Assembly (NCBI GenBank): GCA_021107635.1
Contig: JAIOSL010000007.1
Location: forward strand, 1-36,187
Origin: an archaeon
GTDB lineage: Archaea > B1Sed10-29 > WALL01 > JAGHAM01
Direction: 5' to 3'
DNA: 36,187 nucleotides
Shown: positions 1 to 8,510 of the stretch, piece by piece
Layout of the letters: each line of letters opens with the position of its first letter
Position numbering within the stretch: the stretch's first letter is position 1
Translations under genes and position numbers: made by a program
Notes under the pieces: generated by a model
The model's database searches: none
Told to the model about the DNA's origin: nothing
Seen by the model: only the letters and a program-made list of their open reading frames with translations

Positions 1-1669
1 GAATGTTTGCTAGAAGAGGATAAAACAAGTAATCCACGTCAGGTATCTTCAGCCATTCATCAAACAACTCGTTCGACTTATCACTAATACCAATCACATG
101 TGCTCCCCTTGCCTTGGCTTCATGCACATTCGACAAGGTTTCGTCATAAGTACTATCTCTCGGACAGATTGCAATCACTGGTGTCCCGCTATCTATCAGT
201 GCTAGCGTGCCATGTTTTAGTTCACCGGCGGGAAGCCCCTCAGAATGCATGTAAGAAATCTCTTTCATCTTCAGCGCGCCTTCTGTGGCAACAGCAAAGT
301 TTTCTCCACGCGCGATGAAATACGCGTCATCCCAGTCTTTCATGTAGTGTGCGATTTCAATGCATTTTTCTTCGTTTATTTCAATCGTGTCCTGGATTTT
401 CTTGGGGATTTGCATGAGTTTTTCCAGGCCTTTTTCGAATTCATATCGCATTGTATACGCAAGAAGGTAAAACATTGTGACTTGTGATGTGAATGCTTTT
501 GTTGAAGCCACAGAGATTTCCGGTCCGCAGTTTAAATGTAAATTGACATCGCTTTCTCTGTCGAGTGAAGAGCCTACTACATTAACTATGGAAACAGTTT
601 TACAACCATGCTTTTTGGCTTGTTTGATTGGAACTAGCACGTCAGCTGTTTCGCCTGATTGTGAAACCGCGATTATCAAAGTGTCTTTGCCTAGTTTGTC
701 CACAAAGTATTGGAATTCAGATGCCATGTAGACCTCGCAGTAAGTTTTAGCAAGTTCTGAAATCACATATCTTCCAACTAGTGCGGCGTGTCTGGACGTA
801 CCACAAGCAACTATGCATACTCTCGGTGCTCCGTGGATCATTCGCGCGACTTTTTCGAGTTGGTCTTTGTCTTGTTTCAGCGTGTTTTTCAGGACATCGG
901 GCTGTTCGTGAATTTCTTTCAGCATGAAGTGTCTATACTCTCCTTTTTCTGCTTGTTTGATATCCCAGTCAACTTTCTGGGTTTGTTTTTCAACGGTTTT
1001 GCCGGTGGCGATTTTTTTAATTACTGGGTTACTTGATACTACTACCATTTCGCCATCATCTATGTACATCACTTCGTTAGTATGTTCGAGGAATGCGGGG
1101 ACGTCGCTTGCTAGGAAGCATTCTCCGTCGTTTATTCCAAGTACTAGCGGTGATTCGTTTCTCAGTCCTACTAATTCTTCTGAGTTTTTGTTAATAGCAA
1201 GAATTCCATAACTTCCTTTCAAGCGTTTGGCGGCTTGTCGAGCGGCTTCTGGGAAATCTCCTTCATAACAGTCTTGTATTAGGTGTGCGATGACCTCAGT
1301 ATCAGTTTCCGAGTTAAAATCATAACCTTTTTCCTGGAGTTCTTCCTTGAGTTCAGCATAATTCTCGATTATTCCGTTATGAACAATAGCAATGGTGCCA
1401 TCTTTTGATAAGTGTGGGTGTGCGTTTTCTTCGCATACTCCGCCATGTGTTGCCCAGCGGGTATGGCTTATCGCGGTGTTTGTGCCTTTGCTAGATAGTT
1501 CTTCTGGTAGCTTGCTGATTTTACCCTCTTCTTTGTAGACTTCTACTCCCTCGCTAGTATGGCATGCAATGCCCCAGGAATCATATCCTCTATATTCGAG
1601 CCTTTTAATGCCATTGTAGACTACGTCCACCGCGTTTTTGTTTCCTTTGTATCCTATTATTCCACACAT
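1..1669 (-). CDS. glmS: Glutamine--fructose-6-phosphate aminotransferase (isomerizing), C-terminus cut by window edge
   Basis: Makes glucosamine-6-phosphate from fructose-6-phosphate and glutamine, the entry step to UDP-GlcNAc and hence surface glycans. The reverse strand starts MCGIIGYKG, so Cys2 is the N-terminal nucleophile of the class II glutaminase domain (about residues 1-220). ISHTRWATHG and HNGIIENY follow as expected. Two SIS sugar-isomerase domains come next, with RVCIVACGTSRHAAL, AVSQSGETADV and STKAFTSQ. 556 codons are present of the roughly 590-610 usual, so about 40-50 residues, including the catalytic C-terminal tail, lie beyond base 1. The ORF track misses the gene because it has no stop in the window. 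A TATA-like TTTTAAATAAAA lies about 35 bases upstream. It is transcribed divergently from the HTH gene at 1821. Identification is firm. Confidence 0.96.
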   Translation of the reverse strand, partial: MCGIIGYKGNKNAVDVVYNGIKRLEYRGYDSWGIACHTSEGVEVYKEEGKISKLPEELSSKGTNTAISHTRWATHGGVCEENAHPHLSKDGTIAIVHNGIIENYAELKEELQEKGYDFNSETDTEVIAHLIQDCYEGDFPEAARQAAKRLKGSYGILAINKNSEELVGLRNESPLVLGINDGECFLASDVPAFLEHTNEVMYIDDGEMVVVSSNPVIKKIATGKTVEKQTQKVDWDIKQAEKGEYRHFMLKEIHEQPDVLKNTLKQDKDQLEKVARMIHGAPRVCIVACGTSRHAALVGRYVISELAKTYCEVYMASEFQYFVDKLGKDTLIIAVSQSGETADVLVPIKQAKKHGCKTVSIVNVVGSSLDRESDVNLHLNCGPEISVASTKAFTSQVTMFYLLAYTMRYEFEKGLEKLMQIPKKIQDTIEINEEKCIEIAHYMKDWDDAYFIARGENFAVATEGALKMKEISYMHSEGLPAGELKHGTLALIDSGTPVIAICPRDSTYDETLSNVHEAKARGAHVIGISDKSNELFDEWLKIPDVDYLFYPLLANI

Positions 1670-1778
1670 TGTATATCACTGAACGTCTCAATTGACTATG
1701 TTTTATTTAAAAGAATTTACTCAAATATACATCTTACTATTATAACTCTTTTTTGTTATTTATATATAAAGGCATAAT

Positions 1779-1813
1779 TTTAAATACCCATTACTACAAA
1801 ATATATTGTAGTA
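1779..1813 (+). promoter_or_regulatory. TATA box plus perfect inverted repeat, likely operator of the HTH gene
   Basis: A TATA-like tttaaata at 1779-1786 is followed by TACTACAA-aatata-TTGTAGTA at 1792-1813: 8-base arms with no mismatch and a 6-base spacer. The predicted transcription start (about 1808) falls inside the repeat, and the gene start follows within 8-17 bases. A dimeric HTH protein bound here would block transcription initiation, so autoregulation by the product of 1821-2711 is the simplest reading. The repeat is seen directly; the binding is inferred. Confidence 0.6.
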
Positions 1814-1820
1814 GTGGTCT

Positions 1821-2711
1821 GTGATTGCAATGAAGCTTGTAAGTGAAAATAAAGAGATTTCCGTTAAGTTGCTGCCTCCAGAACAGTTACGTTCTGTTCT
1901 CCAACCAACACGTTGGAAGATTCTTCTTGAACTTGCTAAAAATCCAAGCTATCCTGGTGAAATAGCACGTAAGTTTTCGTTGGATCAGCAAAAGGTGTAC
2001 TATCATTTTAATGAGTTACAGAAGAATGGGGTCATAACAGAGGTCAAACAAGAACGCAAAAGAGGTGCGATAGCTCGTTATGTCAAGCCAAGCCATAAAG
2101 GTTATGCAGTAGTTATTGATGAATGGAATCCTAGGAAAAGCCAGCAAGGTGAAATTCCTGCTTTTTTAGAAGACTTTTACAGTAATGGTATGTTTGATGC
2201 TCTTGTTGTAACAGGCAGTTCGGATCCTCATGGTCCACATGAGGCAAGAGCGCGTGATATTCATTACATAGGTGATTTATGTTTGCTTTTAGGTAGTTTT
2301 TCTTCTGGAGTCCGTCCTTGTATACGAACAGATACAGATATCAAAGAAAAAGAACTTGAAGACAACAATCTCATATTGTTAGGTGGTCCTGTAATCAACA
2401 TGATAACTGCTAGAATAAACGATGAGTTGCCGGTGCGGATGAAGATTGGGGAACGTTGGGGTATTTATTCTAAGGCAAGTGGAGAAACTTACTATGACAA
2501 TGCCGGGTTAATCGTTAAAGCAGACAGTGCGTTCGGAAAAGGAAAGAAAGTTCTTGTGATAGCCGGGACGTCTCGTGGGGGCACCAAAGCAGCTATGCTC
2601 GCGCTCTTAAACAAGACTAAGAAAATAGGGGAAGAACCTGTATGCCGAGTGGTAAAAGGTTTAGATAAGGATGGCGATGGAGTTATCGATTCGGTTAAAA
2701 TTTTGGAATAA
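1821..2711 (+). CDS. ArsR-like HTH regulator fused to an S-layer C-terminal-like domain
   Basis: Residues about 20-95 form a winged HTH (LQPTRWKILLELAKNPSYPGEIARKF, then a KVYYHFNELQKNGVI recognition helix), as in archaeal ArsR/MarR-type regulators. From about residue 120 the chain resembles the C-terminal domain of methanococcal-type S-layer proteins: DALVVTGSSDPHG, NLILLGGPVINMITARIN and GKKVLVIAGTSRGGTKAAMLALL. No signal peptide or membrane segment is visible, so the S-layer-like part is probably cytoplasmic and may act as a sensor or oligomerisation domain; that is inference. The tracked start is GTG at 1821. ATG at 1830 (MKLVSENKE) is equally possible, and neither has a strong ribosome site. 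A perfect inverted repeat sits at its promoter. Confidence 0.75.
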   Translation: MIAMKLVSENKEISVKLLPPEQLRSVLQPTRWKILLELAKNPSYPGEIARKFSLDQQKVYYHFNELQKNGVITEVKQERKRGAIARYVKPSHKGYAVVIDEWNPRKSQQGEIPAFLEDFYSNGMFDALVVTGSSDPHGPHEARARDIHYIGDLCLLLGSFSSGVRPCIRTDTDIKEKELEDNNLILLGGPVINMITARINDELPVRMKIGERWGIYSKASGETYYDNAGLIVKADSAFGKGKKVLVIAGTSRGGTKAAMLALLNKTKKIGEEPVCRVVKGLDKDGDGVIDSVKILE

Positions 2712-2712
2712 C

Positions 2713-2937
2713 TCATTTTTTGGTTAAACTAAAAAAAGAATCTTTTACTAGTTTAATAATTACGATTCCACCGAATGCCCAGATTGGATACCAAAAGACT
2801 TCTGTGCCTGCATTTTCTACTCCATAAAATTGTCCTGCCATAAACACTATCAGCACAATCGCAAGAAGAGCAATGAACAAATCTTCTATGGTTTCCGTTA
2901 TGTCTGTTAATATCTTCTTGAATAAAGAATCGCTCAT
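2713..2937 (-). CDS. Small two-helix membrane protein, unknown function
   Basis: 74 residues. A polar N-terminal helix (SLFKKILTDITETIEDLF) leads into a first membrane helix (IALLAIVLIVFMAGQFYG). After a short loop, a second (VFWYPIWAFGGIVIIKLV) ends in a basic tail (KDSFFSLTKK). I recognise no family. It converges on the HTH gene with its stop 2 bases away. A TATA-like atttttaaag about 25-30 bases upstream of the ATG suggests leaderless transcription and supports it as a real gene. Confidence 0.65.
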   Translation of the reverse strand: MSDSLFKKILTDITETIEDLFIALLAIVLIVFMAGQFYGVENAGTEVFWYPIWAFGGIVIIKLVKDSFFSLTKK

Positions 2938-2977
2938 GACAATAATTTTTGCACGCCATTCTTTAAAAATATTTGCG

Positions 2978-3085
2978 TTATGCTACGCATGATTCACAGG
3001 GAGTTATAAATCTGCTTAAAATAAAGAGCATTCCGATTGTCAAAAGAATTATAATAATTATGATTGTTTCATCTTTTTTGTTCAT
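2978..3085 (-). CDS. Very small single-span membrane peptide (35 aa), not in ORF track
   Basis: Reads MNKKDETIIIIIILLTIGMLF and ends FITPCESCVA. It has a short charged N-terminus, one strongly hydrophobic Ile-rich helix and a CxxC pair near the C-terminus. It is too short for the ORF track. Support comes from its promoter: the palindromic TTTAAA centred at 3111-3112 lies about 27 bases from this ATG and about 28 bases from the ATG of the divergent permease, the spacing expected for two leaderless transcripts. It sits upstream of the other small membrane protein on the same strand. No family recognised. Confidence 0.5.
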   Translation of the reverse strand: MNKKDETIIIIIILLTIGMLFILSRFITPCESCVA

Positions 3086-3107
3086 AATTTACTCTTTTCA
3101 TACTAAT

Positions 3108-3117
3108 CTTTAAATAC
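3108..3117. promoter_or_regulatory. Shared divergent TATA box (leaderless both ways)
   Basis: ctttaaatac contains a self-complementary TTTAAA whose centre is about 27 bases from the ATG on the left (3085, minus) and about 28 bases from the ATG on the right (3140, plus). Archaeal start sites lie roughly 25-27 bases from the TATA box, so both messages are predicted to begin at or within a few bases of their start codons. Confidence 0.55.
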
Positions 3118-3139
3118 CTCGCCCTCGTTTTTTCAAACA

Positions 3140-4138
3140 ATGAAAAGAGAGGAAAAAGCGTGTTTCATACTTTTGATGATTGCTTTTGTTGGAGCGATTT
3201 ATGTTGGTTTGCCATTAATTGAAGCAATAGCTTTTGGAATTGCTTTAGCTTATGTGGTCAGGCCTGTAGCATATAAGATACGACCTTCTTTAGGTCCTAC
3301 TTTTTCATCATTTTTATCTTTGGGAGTGGCGTTGTTCGTGCTTTTTGTTTTCACTGTGTATTCTTTTGGTTCACTTTTAATTGAGGCTAACAGTTTTGTG
3401 AATAATAATCAGCATGAAGCGGTTTTAGCTCCAATAAATCATTACTTGCAAGAGAATCCACAAGCTAAAGAATATCTTGAAGTTGGAATGCAGTCTGCTA
3501 TTACTTATCTTTCAAGTCAACTAGAAGATATCGGACCAGTAATAAGTAACATGCTTGGAGTATTAAATTTTGTTGTAACAATCTTTATGTCTCTTATCAT
3601 CGCATTTTATTTGCTCAAAGATGGTCCAAACTTGAAGAAAGCAGTGTTTGAGTTGGTTCCTCCTAGGTATAATCGTTTAATTGATTTAACATTTGAGAGA
3701 ATAGACAAAGATTTGCAAACAATGTTTGTTGGTTCTTTGTTCACAGCAATATTTGTGTGGATTGTTACTTCATTATTGTTAATCATCCTGGGTGTTCCTT
3801 ATGCCATGTTGCTTGGTATGCTCTCTGGATTTTTGCAGCTTGTGCCAATGGTAGGTCCTCAAATAGTGTTAATTCCTTTAGGTTTAATCTTAATAGCATC
3901 TGGTAGTATAATTCAAGGAATAATCGTGCTAATTCTTTCTGGATTTTTCTTCTTCCTTTCAGATCTTGTAGTGCGTTCAGTCTTAAGTAAAAACACGAAA
4001 ACAGTCCATCCTTTGATTGTGTTAATAGCTTTCATTGGTGGGGTTCTTGCTTTTGGTTTGAAAGGTGTTGTTCTAGGTCCAATCATATTTGCTTCTCTTG
4101 ATGGCTTGATGAAAGCTCATAGAGAGTTGAGTTCATGA
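3140..4138 (+). CDS. AI-2E family (UPF0118) transporter/permease
   Basis: 332 residues, about seven or eight hydrophobic segments, usual length for the family. The N-terminus has two closely spaced helices (ACFILLMIAFVGAIYVGLPLIEAIAFGIALAYVVRPV), then a third hydrophobic stretch. A long extracytoplasmic region (about residues 85-130) precedes a second membrane block. The C-terminal block shows the family pattern IILGVPYAMLLGMLSGFLQLVPMVGPQIVLIPLGLIL and HPLIVLIAFIGGVLAFGLKGVVLGPII. Substrates across this family vary (export of small molecules or ion antiport), so no substrate is assigned. Its stop overlaps the next start by four bases (ATGA), implying translational coupling with the kinase-like gene. 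Confidence 0.88.
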   Translation: MKREEKACFILLMIAFVGAIYVGLPLIEAIAFGIALAYVVRPVAYKIRPSLGPTFSSFLSLGVALFVLFVFTVYSFGSLLIEANSFVNNNQHEAVLAPINHYLQENPQAKEYLEVGMQSAITYLSSQLEDIGPVISNMLGVLNFVVTIFMSLIIAFYLLKDGPNLKKAVFELVPPRYNRLIDLTFERIDKDLQTMFVGSLFTAIFVWIVTSLLLIILGVPYAMLLGMLSGFLQLVPMVGPQIVLIPLGLILIASGSIIQGIIVLILSGFFFFLSDLVVRSVLSKNTKTVHPLIVLIAFIGGVLAFGLKGVVLGPIIFASLDGLMKAHRELSS

Positions 4139-4632
4139 TAGTCATCACTGGAACACCCGGTACAGGCAAAACATCATTAGCTAAAGCCTTGGGTAAAGCG
4201 TTTGACATGCCAGTTTTGCATGTGAATGATCTAGTAAAAAAGAAAAAGAAGCTCCAAGCAGGAAAAGAGGGTTCAAGTATTCTAGTCAAACTAGATGAAC
4301 TCAAAAAAGAGTTGAAAGGCTTTGATGGCATTGTTGAAGGTCATGTTTTATGTGAAATAGCTCTTCCAGCAAAAGTGATAGTGCTTCGTACGAAACCAGA
4401 AGAACTTAAAACGCGTTTGGATAAAAGGCGTTATAGCAAAAAGAAGATTCAAGAGAACGTTGAGGCAGAAGCGCTGGATTATTGTTTGATAAAGACTAAA
4501 GAGAATTATAAAAAGTTTATTCAGCTTGACACGAGCGGATTAAGCTTGGATGCTTCTCTTGGCCGGCTTTTATTCATGCTTGAGGATATGCAGGGCGATA
4601 GCGTGGATTGGAGCGACTATTTCATGAAATAG
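4135..4632 (+). CDS. Fap7/AK6-type adenylate kinase-like NTPase
   Basis: 165 residues. The N-terminus MIVITGTPGTGKTSLAKAL is a P-loop, followed by the NMP-binding region and IVEGH, the Walker B-like position of the Fap7/AK6 (hCINAP) family. VIVLRTKPEELKTRLDKRRYSKKKIQENVEAEALDYCL is the typical RxxxR...NVEAE lid region. The family has adenylate kinase/ATPase activity and in eukaryotes and some archaea helps in late small-subunit rRNA maturation with uS11. Compared with the family, a Lys-rich insert (VKKKKKLQAGKEG) follows the second helix. The ATGA overlap couples it to the upstream permease. The family call is firm; the ribosome role is inferred. Confidence 0.85.
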   Translation: MIVITGTPGTGKTSLAKALGKAFDMPVLHVNDLVKKKKKLQAGKEGSSILVKLDELKKELKGFDGIVEGHVLCEIALPAKVIVLRTKPEELKTRLDKRRYSKKKIQENVEAEALDYCLIKTKENYKKFIQLDTSGLSLDASLGRLLFMLEDMQGDSVDWSDYFMK

Positions 4633-4643
4633 GTTTTTTTCAA

Positions 4644-7475
4644 TTAGCGTTTTTTTATCAATTCAAGGGCTTTTCCGACTCTTGTTTTTTTAACACCTTT
4701 TTTTCTATAGTAGTATGCTAGCGCTATTACCACAACTGCCAATCCAACTAGTGGTAAGGCGTTCATTGAAACTAGTCCAGTTTCGGGTTGTTTTGGTTTG
4801 AGTATTGTTCTGGACTTAGCGTAGTGTGCGTAAATGTATGCTTTGTTGAAGTGTTTTGCGTTGTATTCTTGTTGTGCTTTGTCAAGCCATTCAATCTGAT
4901 TGTAGTCTTCTTTTTCTTGCATTAATGCTTGTGTGGTTTCTATTTCATTTTTGGATTTGTGCATGAGTGTGATCCAAACCGTTTTTAGTTCTAGTTCTAT
5001 TGAGTTTATTTCTTCTTGCGTCTTGGCTTTTTCCAGGACTTTTTCATAATCTTTTAAGTCTTTTTCATCGAATTCTACTGGAATTGTCACGTTTAGTTCG
5101 ACTTGCGTGTCACATGCTTCTTCAAGTTCTTCTAAAATTTTTTCTGCTTGAGTACGGTCAAGTTCTCTTAGTTGTTCTTCCGGTTGTTCAATTTCTTTTT
5201 TGTTTCTAGGTTCTTCATTTATTTCTATTTCTTCTTCAATAGTCTGATTTTTTTCTTCTAGTTGGACTTCTGTTAGAAAAGTTGCTGCGAGGTAATGCTC
5301 CCCTCTCTCTAAGTAAGTTAATTTAACTGTAGTTCCGTTTACTGTACCTTCTTCTGCTTCTAGCAAGGTTTCTTCAAAGTCTATTATTGCTTCTGGAAGT
5401 CCTGTTAACGCATTTATTTTCATGGTTTTTTCGTATATCCAATATTTTCCAATTTTTTCTTTTAATTTTTGGCTTTGGTCTTCACACTCAAGCGGTTTTG
5501 TTTTACCTTTCAAAACATGGTATGTGATGTTTTTTGCTGCTATTGGAGGGACTTTTAACGTTATTGAATTGTTTTCATAGTATGCTGAAAGAACGTTTAG
5601 TTCTAGTTCTGCAGGAATTGAGTCTAGTGTTATTTCTGTTTCTTGTGTTTTAGTGTCGAATGGATTTTCTATCTGTATCACAAATTCAGTTTCTGTCCAT
5701 TGGTTACAACGAGGTGTTTCTGGAAATTCATATCTCATTTTGGTTTTTGCGTGAGGCAAAGAGGTTATTTGTTGTTCATAATATTTTTTCATTTGTGCTA
5801 AGTTGCCTAAATCTCGTTCTATGTTTAGTAGTGGATATTTGTCTTCGCTTATTTCTCGAGCATTTTCTTGTAATTCATCAAGGTTTGAATATTCTATTCT
5901 CGCTTTGCGTAGTATCTCTTCTTTGAGACTTTCTGCTTTTTCATTTATGTCAACTAGCTCATACAGAGCGTCTTCCGGTTCTAAATATTGTGCGTTTTCA
6001 AATCGTTCTATCAGGTTATCATAAAAAAAGTGTTCTGTTGAAACATCAAAATCTTTTTCAGCTTTTTCTAGGAGTTCTTCAAGAGTTTCAAGTGTTTCTC
6101 GTGTGTCTTCTATTGGATTTCCATTTGCGAGGTTGTATGCTTTAACGCCTTTTGCATATGATTTAATTGCTTCTACCATGGTTTCTGCTGAATCTCCTTC
6201 GTCACAATATTCTCTTATTTTAGTGTTGATCAGCAATTCAGCCCAGTTTTTCCCTTCTAATCTTGAGTTCCAGCAGTCATTTTGAGCTTTTAATCTCATA
6301 ATTTCTAGTTCTGTTAGCACGCTTTTCAATTCAATTTCTGCTCTTAAGGCTTTTGAGTGAGCATTTTGCAGTTCTCTGGTTGATAGTGCTAGGTAGTCTT
6401 TGCGATGTTTGTCTTGTTTTAGCCATGTTGCATTTTCTTCTTGTTTCATTGCGTTGTACAATTCTTCTCTTGCCCAATTATGCTTTTCAATTAAGTTTTT
6501 TTCTGTGAACAGGTGTAGCTCTTCTTTCCCTAAAAATAAGATTCCTTGAGCGTTAAGTTCAAGCAAGTATTCTTTGCTGATGTCTTTTTTTGTGTTAAGT
6601 TTTGATTTCCATTCTTGGTAGTATGTTTCCATTGAGTTTATTGCGTTAACGAGTTTTTGTTTGAATGCAATCATTTTTTTGATTCCGGTGGCTCCTTGAT
6701 AACGTATTAATTGGTTGTATGGAATGTGAAAACTTATGGGAGCAGTCAAAGTTGTTTCAATGTGTATTCCCAGGATACTCTCTAGTTCTGTTGAAGCTTT
6801 TGGTTTGACTAAAAAAACGTTTGCTTTTCCTTTTAACAGTTCTTCATTTAGTGATTGATATGTAATCATTGCTTCAAAAAATTCATTTAGTTCTTTTCTT
6901 TCTTTGAATTCTTTTGTTGCATTGTAATACGTTTGGTATGCTGGTCCATGATAATAAAATTTGTTCGCACCTGCATGTTCTAATGTTTTAATGTCTTGTT
7001 CAACCAGTTCAAACAAAGATCTTCCTGCACTTGCTGCTTCTTTGTTTGCGCGAATAACATTTTTTATCATTTTGTCTACTAGAACTATACATACAGGATA
7101 ACCTTCAAGTAATTGACATTCTTTGTCTGCAAGACTTTTAGCTTCTTTGGCTATCCTAATGTGTTGCCATGCATTTAGAACATCTTCTTCTACTTCAGGC
7201 AGTTCATGACCAGAAAAGTATTCTGTTAAGTGGCTTTCAGGATTGGCAGGTTCTTCATATTTTTCTAATTGATAAGAATTTTTTAACACTCTTGCTCCAA
7301 TTGCATCATCCACTAGTACTATTCCATGAATTATGTTTTGAACCACATTGAAAACATTGTGTCCTTCTCTAACTATTGTTCGTAATTCGTCCATTTGGTC
7401 TTTAATCTCTATTCCATTAGCAGCAAACGCGCTGCTAGCTAGTAATAGTATTATTACTATAGTCATTCTCCCCAT
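4644..7475 (-). CDS. Large secreted, C-terminally anchored coiled-coil surface protein
   Basis: 943 residues with an N-terminal signal peptide (MTIVIILLLASSAFAANG). A very long helical, Glu/Lys-rich region follows (about residues 25-620), and then a beta-rich Ig-like stretch (about 625-730; QTETEIT-like strands, AKNITYHVLKG). A second charged coiled coil (about 770-900) leads to a single C-terminal membrane helix (NALPLVGLAVVVIALAYYY) and a basic tail KKGVKKTRVGKALELIKKR. The predicted topology is outside with a cytoplasmic tail. It carries several N-x-S/T sequons and few cysteines. A strong ribosome site (GGGGGAG) lies six bases before the chosen ATG. I recognise no named family; a cell-envelope stalk or adhesion role is only a guess. 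Confidence 0.8.
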   Translation of the reverse strand: MGRMTIVIILLLASSAFAANGIEIKDQMDELRTIVREGHNVFNVVQNIIHGIVLVDDAIGARVLKNSYQLEKYEEPANPESHLTEYFSGHELPEVEEDVLNAWQHIRIAKEAKSLADKECQLLEGYPVCIVLVDKMIKNVIRANKEAASAGRSLFELVEQDIKTLEHAGANKFYYHGPAYQTYYNATKEFKERKELNEFFEAMITYQSLNEELLKGKANVFLVKPKASTELESILGIHIETTLTAPISFHIPYNQLIRYQGATGIKKMIAFKQKLVNAINSMETYYQEWKSKLNTKKDISKEYLLELNAQGILFLGKEELHLFTEKNLIEKHNWAREELYNAMKQEENATWLKQDKHRKDYLALSTRELQNAHSKALRAEIELKSVLTELEIMRLKAQNDCWNSRLEGKNWAELLINTKIREYCDEGDSAETMVEAIKSYAKGVKAYNLANGNPIEDTRETLETLEELLEKAEKDFDVSTEHFFYDNLIERFENAQYLEPEDALYELVDINEKAESLKEEILRKARIEYSNLDELQENAREISEDKYPLLNIERDLGNLAQMKKYYEQQITSLPHAKTKMRYEFPETPRCNQWTETEFVIQIENPFDTKTQETEITLDSIPAELELNVLSAYYENNSITLKVPPIAAKNITYHVLKGKTKPLECEDQSQKLKEKIGKYWIYEKTMKINALTGLPEAIIDFEETLLEAEEGTVNGTTVKLTYLERGEHYLAATFLTEVQLEEKNQTIEEEIEINEEPRNKKEIEQPEEQLRELDRTQAEKILEELEEACDTQVELNVTIPVEFDEKDLKDYEKVLEKAKTQEEINSIELELKTVWITLMHKSKNEIETTQALMQEKEDYNQIEWLDKAQQEYNAKHFNKAYIYAHYAKSRTILKPKQPETGLVSMNALPLVGLAVVVIALAYYYRKKGVKKTRVGKALELIKKR

Positions 7476-7610
7476 ATTTTGCTCCCCCTTTACTATTACT
7501 CAATTGAGATTTTTATTTCTTGCGGTAAAACTATGTTTTTATTATCTTTTCCTTGTCAGCTGAAACAATTAAATAAGCTCGTGCAGTTAACTAGCCTAAG
7601 GGGGTCAATC

Positions 7611-8510
7611 ATGAAACTAGTAATGTGTGTGCCCAATTTCAGTGAAGGAAAAGACCAAAAGAAAATCGACGCAATACGCGCGGAGATAGAAAACGTAGAA
7701 GGTACTAAAATTCTCTTTTGTGAAGCTGATGCAGACCATAACCGTTTGGATGTGACTTTCGTAGCGCCCATAGACGCTGCCAAGCAAGCAGCATTCAATG
7801 CCACGAAAAAAGCGGCAGAGCTAATTGACATGGATCAGCACAAAGGCGAGCATCCTCGGATGGGTGCTACAGACGTAGTCCCCTTCGTACCAATTACTGA
7901 TACTACACTGGAAGAGTGCGTTAAAATTGCCAAAGAAGTAGGCAAAAAAATGGGAGAAGAACTTGATATTCCTGTTTATCTTTACGAAGCAGCAGCTGCA
8001 ATTCCTTCACGCAAAAATCTCGCGAAAATCCGCAAAGGTGAATACGAAGGCATTAAGGCAGAAATGGGAAAAGAACCTTCGCGCAAACCAGACTTCGGTC
8101 CTGACAGAATGGGCAAAGCAGGAGCAACTGCCGTCGGCGCGCGCATGCCGTTAGTAGCTTTTAACGTTAATCTTGGCACAAACGACCTGAAAATCGCGAA
8201 GAAAATTGCTAAATCAGTCAGGCATTCTGGTGGCGGATTGCGTTACGTGAAAGCAATGGGATTCGAAATAAAAGAGCGCAATATCGTGCAAGTTTCCATG
8301 AATTTAGTGAACTATCAGAAAACGCCAATGTACCGAGTCTTTGATATGATTCGCAGAGAAGCAGCTCGTTATGGTGTGTCTGTGATTGGCAGTGAAGTCG
8401 TTGGTTTGGTACCCCTAGATGCATTAGTGGATAGCACTGACTATTATTTGCGATTAGAAGAGTTCAAGAAAAATCAAGTTATTGAGAATTGTCTGTGGGG
8501 TGGAAAATAA
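7611..8510 (+). CDS. Glutamate formiminotransferase (FTCD N-terminal type)
   Basis: Transfers the formimino group between N-formimino-glutamate and tetrahydrofolate. The protein starts MKLVMCVPNFSEGKD, the hallmark VPNFSEG, and goes on with DADHNRLDVTF, HKGEHPRMGATDVVPFVPI and RHSGGGLRYVKAMG. About 299 residues is the full formiminotransferase unit (N and C subdomains). The tracked ORF begins at 7479, but the ATG at 7611 matches the family start, lies after a G-rich leader (gggggtc) and has a TATA-like attaaataa about 35-40 bases upstream. It overlaps the cyclodeaminase gene at a TAATG junction. No histidine-degradation genes are in the window, so the physiological substrate flow is open. Confidence 0.92.
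   Translation: MKLVMCVPNFSEGKDQKKIDAIRAEIENVEGTKILFCEADADHNRLDVTFVAPIDAAKQAAFNATKKAAELIDMDQHKGEHPRMGATDVVPFVPITDTTLEECVKIAKEVGKKMGEELDIPVYLYEAAAAIPSRKNLAKIRKGEYEGIKAEMGKEPSRKPDFGPDRMGKAGATAVGARMPLVAFNVNLGTNDLKIAKKIAKSVRHSGGGLRYVKAMGFEIKERNIVQVSMNLVNYQKTPMYRVFDMIRREAARYGVSVIGSEVVGLVPLDALVDSTDYYLRLEEFKKNQVIENCLWGGK

Noticed and set aside
100-1211. Several plus-strand ORFs of 70-95 residues at the left edge
   Set aside because: They lie antisense to glmS, which the track misses because its stop is outside the window.
7499-7508. CTCAATTGAG palindrome upstream of the coiled-coil gene
   Set aside because: A single 10-base palindrome in AT-rich DNA is expected by chance. A partial copy near 1687 (CTCAATTGAC) is not symmetric.
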